A stretch of DNA of 64,000 nucleotides, from contig JAQOTA010000062.1 in assembly GCA_029532415.1 (NCBI GenBank), positions 1,178,001 through 1,242,000 of the forward strand. The letters run 5' to 3'. Positions 56,553-64,000 of the stretch are shown here, piece by piece. Position numbers and translations under genes: made by a program. Position 1 is the stretch's first letter. Each line of letters opens with the position of its first letter. The notes below the pieces were generated by a model. That model was not told the DNA's origin. It searched no databases and saw only the letters and a list, made by a program, of their open reading frames with translations. The DNA comes from Marasmius tenuissimus. Taxonomy: Eukaryota > Basidiomycota > Agaricomycetes > Agaricales > Marasmiaceae.

Positions 56553-56935
56553 TCAATTTTCCCTCCGGCTACCGTGGCATACATCCCACTGGAAGTCTAG
56601 ATTCCAAAAGCTGTGAGTGCACCCTAAACTTTTAGAACGAGATCATTGCTCACTTTCCCTGTTCAGCACAAAAATATCCTCACGCTACGCCACATCAAGA
56701 CAATAGGGCGAACGATAACGACCAACATTGCTCTTTGTCTAGTAGCGGCATCAGCATCGGACCCAGGCATGGAGGTATTACTGGGTTTTGCATAATAGCG
56801 TGAACATGCGAAAAAAATATTTCGCCTTACGTGACCCGGTCCGACACCTCCAGCCGCTGTGGCAACACGGAGATTTGACCTCCGTCGGGATATCCCGCAG
56901 TGGCTTTGACCTTGTCCGACTGGAATGTGTACCAT
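56553..56935 (-). pseudogene. Decayed copy of the QKGK membrane-protein group
   Basis: The reverse strand shows a hydrophobic segment (AMLVVIVRPIVLMW) after a Ser/Asp/Ala stretch, then in another frame EQGK followed by a GTGAGC donor at the same place as the intron in copies 1 and 2. The hydrophobic part and the EQGK end are in different frames, which suggests a frameshift. Identification rests on layout and a short motif. Confidence 0.35.
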
Positions 56936-58867
56936 TGAAGCCCGCAGGTAAAATCATTTACCCTCCTCTGTGATGTCCCAACTGGTTCAGGCTTGCCTGG
57001 AGTCAGTATTGTGGATGGAAGTCAAAAGCTCGCTCGAAGCTCAATCTTGCAGGCCTCTCAAACCAACGGCAGCCCATACTGCCCCACCGGCATTATGAGC
57101 GCTCCGAGGAGCCCGACGTAAAATAAAAAAATTGCGTGTTCACGCTATTATGCAAAACCCAGTAGCAGTCAGAGCGATTGAGGCTGACGCTAGTGCAAGA
57201 ATGCTTCCAAGCCATATAAACATAAAGAGTAAGAAAACTTTCACTCTGACTCTCGACAATAAGGAACAGAGAGAAAAACTTGTCCCTTGTCACTAATGGG
57301 GAACCGAAGTCTCCTGTCGTACAACAACCACCGGTCGTCAAAAGTGCTGTAGGCCTAATGATTGATGTTCAGCTATTGTGAGAGTTACGCCAACTTTGGT
57401 CTAGTGCCTAACTCACACTCAAGTGTCCTCAGGGGCTTGTTTTGGGGCTATGGGGCAATTGCTCTAGTCGATTGTCATTGGTCAGTGGTTGGATGAAGGC
57501 AAAGAGTTATAGGAAGGAGATATAACGGAAAACGTCGACCGAGTCGGCTACTTCCTTGAACCCCTTGAATTTTGAAAGCTTGACCATCAACCAACAGCGG
57601 GTTCAGCACAACGAAATGTTCACATGAGGCACCACCGGTTATTTCACAGAAGGTTCGCGTATATACATGAGAATCTGATAGCATATCGTCCAACAGCATT
57701 TGAGCGGGTGGGAGTGATATATGCTCAAATATACTGAATGACGACGTCGCTGGGATGGTAAACATGCCACTACGGATGCGGCGGAGAAACGGGGCGTGTA
57801 AAAGGTCTTGATGTCTCGCAGCTGGTGGAGAGAGTATGGCGTGGAAAGAGGAAAGTAGATGGGGGGGGGGGAAGAGGGGACGTCGCATGCACGGTTCCAC
57901 TTGACCCAGAGACGGCCGGGTGGGATGATGGGATCTGTGTTTGTCGAGATGAGGATGGAGGGTGTTTATTGAATATTGGGTGGCTTGCCGCTTATTGGAG
58001 GAGAGGTCGCCGCCATGAATGATAATCAGAATCCGTTGCCAATTCCACACGGCTTCGGATTTGTGATCGTTATTCCCCGAGTTGCAAAAAATGCTGTCAA
58101 CCTCACGGAGAGCACTTTCACTGTTTGAATCAATGCAATGAAGAATAATCTCGAAGGGTTGATTGTCCTAGCTGCCAACGCTAGGAAAGAGAGCAAAAGA
58201 AGAGGATGGGCGTCGTTACGAGGGAGACGCGTCCAGTCAGGTCCAGTCATGGACAAGCGTGAGAAAAATATTCCAAAGCTATCGCCGATGTTGATACGGA
58301 ATTTCGGACTCCGATGCTTTGACGCCAACTCCCACCTCTACCGACCTCACTCCCTTGATCACCCCTCCACCACTTGTTCTAGCGGACTCGTCTCACGCTT
58401 TCGACCTCCCTATTCAACGCTCAACCTCAAGTGCTCAATTATGAATGATTTACCCATAACTTCATTGAACTTGGCATTTGTGGGAATTCACGTTGTGCAA
58501 ATCTACTCTTCGCGAGAGGAATCACCGGCAACCATCAGGTCTAGACTTGGTGTATGACACTATTAATGTTTGAATCCACATTTCAATCTTCTTCTGGCAC
58601 ACTTTTGTTGCCTTTTATTGTGCATCTCTTGATGCGACATGGCGGTCGCGGAACTCTACCCGATCGAGTCAACCAGTAAGCACCCAGCATTGAAGCTCGA
58701 CACTATTCGTATACTGAACTTTCCGAGCTCTTACTGGTACTCCTCGTTGTCGACTGGTGCTAGTAAGCTACCGACCAGGATCCTGTCCAGTCATATAATT
58801 CTTAGTTAGGACCCGCTCTAACTTTGTCTCGGGAACATGTCAAGACTCAACGATCGATGATTTTTCG
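56936..58867. other. No gene assigned; contains an inverted repeat with 56778-56810
   Basis: Bases 57134-57165 are the reverse complement of 56778-56810 (core TTCACGCTATTATGCAAAAC). A reverse-strand open stretch of about 190 codons (58050-57475) lacks an ATG at its start and has no recognised domain. Another at 58328-58026 has a hydrophobic HPLLLLSFLALAA segment that might be a signal peptide, but no continuation could be built. Confidence 0.4.
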
Positions 58868-59750
58868 TCAAGACCGATTAGAGGTATACTCTGGAAGCAC
58901 CTCCTGCCTGTCTCTGTTCCTGTCCCGGTTGGCCTCCTCCAATCTCACGACATTTTCCATAATTATATCGAGCTTTGCCAACACCTGCAAGTCTACTTGT
59001 CCAGTCCTTTGATTTTCCGCAGCGAGTGGGGGCGCAATGTGCTCGGCATGTCTAAGCCCCCGAATCCGCTCCTCACCTACCCTTTGGGGGTAGTGCCTCC
59101 CAGGTCCCGCCATCGTGACGGGAAGAGCTGTCACTTTCAAGTTCTGCTGTCGTCGTCGGCAATGCTCTGTTAAGATCTTCAGTAACCCTCCCGAGTCTCT
59201 TATATTGAAACCTGAAGGTGTTCACCTCGATTTTTTCGCCTCCGTCTACAGATGCGTACAATGACGGCAATCTCAATAAGCAAGACAAGAGCAATCACAC
59301 CTCCGACTACACCCTTGATAGTACCCGAAGACACCGGGGTCTTGTTACTGGTAGCATCATCAGGCGTCGAAATCGTCTGCGTGGTCCTACAGGAATTAGC
59401 ATTGAATTTTCAACATTCAGTATAGGCAAGAGGAGCGATGTCGTAGGAAATCAAGACCGACATCGGCGCGATAGGATCATTAGACGGAGTAATAACCACC
59501 GTGACTAGTAGTAGCAGTAAGAGACTCGATTCAGACCACGTGTATATTCTCTCACCGGACGATCCTGAATCTGCACTCAAACTGGTTGGCGGCGGGGCAG
59601 CTTGTAAAACCTAGGGTGAGGATCGGAGCGGTTTTTGACAGAGGACCTCGAAATATGCTCACATATTTGGGAGGAGTCGCCTGTTGCAGTTTGAGAAGCG
59701 CTAACTTGTTCATCGTCCTGTCGTCTTTCAAATGGGTAACGGGGAGGCAT
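58868..59750 (-). CDS. Array copy B: single-pass membrane protein with LPEY tail, frameshifted
   Basis: Exons 59750-59663, 59610-59556, about 59511-59469, 59386-59226, 59166-58868. N-terminus MPPRYPFERRQDDEQ aligns with copy C. Transmembrane exon: GTIKGVVGGVIALVLLIEIAVIV followed by RICRRRRKNR. Tail: LKVTALPVTMAGPG, VLAKLDIIMENVVRLEE, ending VLPEYTSNRS. Exon 2 begins GTTTTACAAGC where copy C has GTTTACAAGC; the extra T shifts the frame, and without it the model would give 214 aa. Probably a recent pseudogene, or a base error. LPxY is a known variant of the PY motif. Confidence 0.65.
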
Positions 59751-60615
59751 CTGCGCTCAGGCTAGAAAAAAAAGAAAAGAATAAGGGAAAGAAAAGAAAA
59801 CTGACGTCGGGTCTTGCTTCAATTCAGACCTGACCTGCAGGGAGGGGAAGAGAAGGAAAGGGTGTTGAACCAGCGTCGAATTTAATGTCGCCCTACTTGA
59901 CTTGTGGGACAAAGTGGATTGCGGGTCACGGGCGATGCTCCCATCATGGATATTTTGTTCACGGTTGGTATGTCGGAATAGGAATCGGTGCATGCTAACC
60001 GCCATCGAGCAGGCCATAAGTCGCCGGGCGGCAGGAAGAGAATGTCACGGTCTTGAGTTTGTTTCCCCCTGAAGCAACAGCAACCGTGTCCATCGAGCGG
60101 TGATTGGTCTTCATTCCAGTCGCCGGGCGCAAAGTATAGAGCAAGAAAGGAAACAGACGGGAACCGAGGATGAGGATGGACGGCAGAACATAAAAGTAGA
60201 GAAGATGAGAAAGGAAATGGTGTGCTGTACGATAGCCGTCGACCTGGCTATCGCACCAAGTTGCCACCGTCTACCAGGACATACACCCCTTACCAATCAT
60301 ACGACTACCTGGCGGGGCGACACTGAATTCTGGGGACGAAATTCCTCTTGTCAGTGCTCGAAAGGGTGGTGGGTAAATGGGCGAATGTCAGCTCAATATA
60401 ATCAAACAAACTCACCTACTGTAGGATTGGTACTGAAATCTATTTTTGTCATCCGTAGTAACAGCAAGGAGTGGTTATGTGACTGCGTACTGGTCGCTAG
60501 CGGTATTTTGTAGCAATGTGAGCGATTCCCCAGTATTGAGTTTTGGGTGAAATTATTACATAGTTGGGATCAGCCCAGACCTCTCGTCAAAGGGCTCATG
60601 ATCAATCATCATTGT

Positions 60616-61516
60616 TCAAGACCGATTAGAGGTATAATCCGGAGGCGCCTCCTCCCTGTCCCTGTCCCTGTCCGTCCCTGACTCCAACCTCGAAACCCTT
60701 TCGATGATCATATCGAGCTTTGCCAAAACCTGGGACTCGGAGCCCATTCCTCTACCTCTTCGATCGTCCGCCACGGTGGGAGGATGCCCTCGGATGTGCC
60801 TGGGGTGTCTCAGTCCCCGATTCTTCTTCTCACTTACCCTGCGAGGGTAGTCCCTGGGTCCCGCTGGCATAAGAGGAAGTGCTGTTACTGTGAAATCCTG
60901 TCGTTGTCGTTGGCGATGCTCTATCCATCACGTTGGTAAGCCTTGTGGTTCAGATTCGGATAGCCCCGGACTCGCCTCGATTTTGTCGTGCTCGTTTATG
61001 CGTACACACAACGATGACAACCCCAACAATCAAAAGAAGAGCGATCACACCCCCGACTACACCACTGATAACCGAGGTCACTTTGTGACTGGTGGCACCA
61101 TCAATAGAACTTGGAAGCGACAGCGTGATCCTGCATGAATCAGCGTTCAGTATCAGAGAGGAAGGATATCATAAGAGATGATGACTGACTTTAATGCGGT
61201 GTCCTCAAGAATATGGCTATGATCATTAGTTGGAGTTACAACTTCCGGCCAAACTAGGAATAGCAGTAAGAGACTCGGTCCAGAAAACATGTAGTATATT
61301 CTCTCACTCGAAGTCGCAGTGCTGCTAATCTCAACTGGGCTTGCCAGCCTCATACCAGTCGACGATGGGACAGCTTGTAAACCTGGGGTAAGAATTAAAG
61401 CGGGAGGACCTCGAATTACACTCACACATTTGGGAGTCGCTGGATGCGGCTGGAGTAGTGGCTTGCTCATCATTCTGTTGCCTTTCGTTGAATGGGTGAT
61501 GGGAAGGCATCCGCAT
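60616..61516 (-). CDS. Array copy C: intact single-pass membrane protein with PPDY tail
   Basis: Five exons: 61516-61426, 61382-61308, 61253-61190, 61130-60976, 60920-60616; 690 nt, 229 aa (a second in-frame ATG is at 61510). Residues 1-95 are polar, Ser/Thr/Pro-rich, without a clear signal peptide. One helix (VISGVVGGVIALLLIVGVVIVV) is followed by CTHKRARQNR. Tail: FTVTALPLMPAGP, a predicted coil VLAKLDMIIERVSRLE, an acidic/basic DRDRDREE, and APPDYTSNRS at the end. The last intron has a GC donor (CGAG|GCGAGT) where all sister copies have GT. PPxY motifs bind WW domains such as those of Rsp5/Nedd4 ubiquitin ligases, so a link to membrane-protein ubiquitination is plausible but unproven. I do not recognise the family. 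Confidence 0.75.
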
Positions 61517-62339
61517 TCGTGCTCGCAGCTCAAAAGAAAAAGATATAGGAGAAGGAAGCTCTTGCTTCGTTTCGGGCCTGACCTGCAGGGAGGGGAAGAG
61601 AAGGGAAGGGCATCAGATTCAATGCTGCCTACTTAAGCTGTAGGATAAAGCGGGTCACGGATCGGGCGATGCTCTCATCACGGATATTGTGTTTGCAGTT
61701 GATTTGTAGCTATAGGATTCGGGGTATGCTACTCGCCGCCAGCCTCAAGTAGGCCATGTTCTGAGTTCATCGCCATTTGATTGACGCCCAGCATGGTCTA
61801 TCTACAGAGTCCGGGAAATAAAGAGAACAAACGCAATGATTCTTCAACTGGAAACTTTCCAAACTTGGACGATGCCACACTTCCTTGGTATTAAACCTAA
61901 GAAGGCGAGAAACAAGGATCCCTGTGGCACCACCATTTTTTCCGATGAGGAGAGGTGGGTCGACAGGATGGCATTACTGTAAGAAAGAACGTTCTTGGAT
62001 ACTGAATGTCAGAGAGAGAATATCCTCACCTTAGGGTTGTAACCAACTTACGTCTTTCAAACAACCGTGGCGTTGGTATACGCTGGTCACCGCGGCTGGT
62101 GTTGGTGAACGAGCGAACGAAGGGAAGAGAGTATCGTGATTTTGTTCCCCTTGAAGCAACAGCAACCGTGTTCGTCGAGATGTGATTAATCTTCATTTCA
62201 AGCGCGACTAATCATGCAATCTCGCTCGTACTGGCCTTCAGTGGCGTCCTATAGTAATGCGGGAATTTTCTAGTGTCGAGAGGTTGGGACAATATTCTTA
62301 TGTAGTTGAAACCTGTGGTGAACACACTCAAGTCGAGCT

Positions 62340-63086
62340 TCAAGACCGATTTGAACTATAGTCTGGTGGCGCCTCCTCTCTGTCTCTGTCCCGGTCAGCC
62401 TCCTCTAACCTCGCAACCCTCTCCATAATCAGATCGAGCTTTGCGAGTACCTCCGAGTTCGTACCTCCAGCCCTCTCATCCTCTGTGACTGTGGGTCTCA
62501 GGGGGCCAACCCGGTGTATACTAAGCTTGCCAGTCTTTTCGACGACGTGTTCAGGTCCCCCCCGTCATGATGGGAAGAGCCGTGATTTTGTGATTTTGTG
62601 GCCCTGTTGGGATCCATTCAGCTTCGAATTCAGACTTTAAAACACTTGAAAGTGCTCACCTCGATTCCTTTCTGTCCGTATGATGGGAACAACCACAATG
62701 ATCACGACAAGAGCGACTGCACCTCCCACTGCACTACCAATCATAGCCAAAGACTTCCCCGTTGATGGAGCGTCGGAGGTTGTTGCGCGTTGGGCTGAGA
62801 CGGTTGTGCTAACATCAGCCTCCTTAGCTGCCAATGTTGGGTTTCTTGCGCCGAATGAGGATGGGGTGGGTATGGTACTGTACCGTGATCTGCATCGGGA
62901 AAATCACAAAAAACCGGTCTTGGCCGTTCCTGGCCGGTTCACGCTAAGGATCAGGGTCTTTACCGGCTATGTCCGTTTTTCCGCAGGTGGCGTTGTCGGC
63001 AGCGGCAATGGCAAATTGGACTCACCGTTAGGCGATTGTGAAACAGGTTTCTCATCTCGTCTTCCAGACGAGTTAGGCAAACGCAT
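62340..63086 (-). CDS. Array copy D: single-pass membrane protein with PPDY tail, frameshifted
   Basis: Putative first exon from ATG 63086 (MRLPNSSGRRDEKPVSQ) to 63026, a Ser/Thr-rich plus transmembrane exon 62889-62660 (SLAMIGSAVGGAVALVVIIVVVPII, then RTERNRG), and a tail exon from about 62606. The tail begins KITALPIMTGG and then meets a run of seven G (62556-62562 area); one base too many puts the remaining tail (EHVVEKTGK ... VLAKLDLIMERVARLEE ... APPDYSSNRS) in another frame. The middle exons are not resolved. Either a pseudogene or a homopolymer sequencing error. Confidence 0.55.
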
Positions 63087-63397
63087 TGTAGATGTGGCCG
63101 GTGGTAAGCCCAAGGTCGCAGTCACCAGTGGTGGAATTGAATAATGAGAGTCCCGACCTGCAGGGAGGAGGAGTAGGGGAAGACTCAAACATGCTTGAGC
63201 CTTATAGCTCTTGTATCGCTTGGATAATATCAGGTGACGATCATCTTGTTCGTAGTCATGAAGATCAGAACGACATGATATAAATTATGCTCGATCCATT
63301 TGACCCAGAGACGATTGACAAATATTTTCTTTCGAGAGTATAGAGACGGTCAAGTGAGATGACGAGATCTGTGTCTTCTCAGCCTACAAGTCGAGCT

Positions 63398-64000
63398 TCA
63401 AGATCGATTTGGAGTATAATCCGGTGGCGCCTCCAACCTCGCAACCCTCTCCATAATTATATCGAGCTTAGCGAGTACCTCTGAGTCCGTCCCTCTGGCA
63501 CTCGCCCTCTGATTATCTTCAGGCGAGTCAACTTCCTGAGACCTCGCAACCCTCTCCATAATCATATCGAGCCTTGCGAGTAACTCCGAGTCAACCCTCT
63601 GATCGTCTACAATGGGTCCCGGGAAGTCAACCTGTTTTCTACGTTCCCTAGTCTTCTCGGTGACATGTTCTGGTCCCGTAGTCGTAATAGGAAGAGCTGT
63701 TACCTTGAAGTTTGGTCGTTGTCGGCGATCGGACCCTGTCGCGAGCCATCCAGTTGTATATACTTTTAAGACAACTTGGAAGTGCTCACCTCGTTTCCTT
63801 CGTATCCATACGACGACAACCACAGCAATCAAGATAACTCCGATTGCGCCTCCGACTGCACCCCCGATAGTAGCCGTAGACTCATTACCAGCTGCAGCTG
63901 CGGTGGGTATTAGACTGGATGAGACTGTCGTTGTTGGACTGGACGAGACTACTGTTATAGTATTGGATGGGGTAGTTATAGTATCCGAAGACCTGTTACC
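63398..64000 (-). CDS. Array copy E: membrane protein with doubled coiled-coil motif, cut by window edge
   Basis: The visible part starts in a Ser/Thr-rich ectodomain (SSDTITTPSNTITVV) that continues past base 64000. It has a helix IGGAVGGAIGVILIAVVVVVW, then IRRKR, an intron 63789-63736 (GT-AG), and a tail exon 63735-63398. The tail holds FKVTALPITTTGP and two copies of the coil motif (LLARLDMIMERVAR and VLAKLDIIMERVARLE), then APPDYTPNRS. Open throughout the visible part. The N-terminus is outside the window. Confidence 0.65.
   Translation of the reverse strand, partial: GNRSSDTITTPSNTITVVSSSPTTTVSSSLIPTAAAAGNESTATIGGAVGGAIGVILIAVVVVVWIRRKRGEHFQVVLKVYTTGWLATGSDRRQRPNFKVTALPITTTGPEHVTEKTRERRKQVDFPGPIVDDQRVDSELLARLDMIMERVARSQEVDSPEDNQRASARGTDSEVLAKLDIIMERVARLEAPPDYTPNRS

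Noticed and set aside
57475..58328. Possible secreted N-terminus with HPLLLLSFLALAA
   Set aside because: Hydrophobic run looks like a signal peptide, but no splice model connects it to a conserved downstream exon.
1..64000. tRNA, rRNA and CRISPR arrays
   Set aside because: No cloverleaf with an intact anticodon arm, no rRNA-like stretch and no spaced direct repeats were noticed on either strand.

Overview
The window is nuclear DNA of a filamentous basidiomycete, most likely a mushroom-forming agaricomycete. The evidence is dense 44-60 bp introns in nearly every gene, a single-copy eukaryotic gene block, Ty3 and copia retrotransposons with fungal features, a hAT transposase, and a ricin-B lectin cluster. 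I do not assign a species. No rRNA, tRNA or CRISPR array was found.

Layout. (1) Bases 1-26364 are a graveyard of nested transposons. A LINE sits at the left edge. A multi-exon hAT transposase (4761-9451) is split by a 5'-truncated LINE, a solo copia LTR and a copia element (9452-14259). A region of unknown, transposon-like sequence carries one orphan reverse-strand ORF. A decayed Ty3 element (17313-26364) has two antisense solo LTRs in its gag and pol genes, an antisense accessory gene, and a hAT-type MITE in its 3' LTR. (2) Bases 26457-40039 are a compact housekeeping island: VPS41 (reverse) and CCT2 (forward) share a 93 bp divergent promoter, followed by SmD1, mitochondrial asparaginyl-tRNA synthetase, pyruvate dehydrogenase E1 alpha and a metal-dependent amidohydrolase. 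Exon sums for all six are exact multiples of three and rebuild full-length proteins. (3) Bases 40085-49236 are the wreck of an Argonaute gene. It lacks its N-terminus, has at least three in-frame stops, and carries a 384 bp MITE, a 4.73 kb element with about 380 bp terminal inverted repeats (itself holding a solo LTR), and a 1 kb insertion in an intron. (4) Bases 49404-52028 hold two ricin-B-type lectin genes. (5) Bases 52164-64000 hold five paralogous reverse-strand genes for single-pass membrane proteins. Each has a Gly-rich transmembrane helix, a conserved juxtamembrane VTALP motif, a predicted coiled coil (A+LD-IMERV-RLE) and a terminal PY motif (PPDY or LPEY). Three smaller single-pass membrane genes, also on the reverse strand, lie between the first two copies.

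The most interesting parts are the PY-tailed membrane-protein array, which I cannot match to a described family, and the transposon-riddled Argonaute. Mutations in the retroelements are mostly of the C-to-T / G-to-A type, including loss of catalytic residues in copia integrase and reverse transcriptase. All calls come from reading the sequence; no database search was run.
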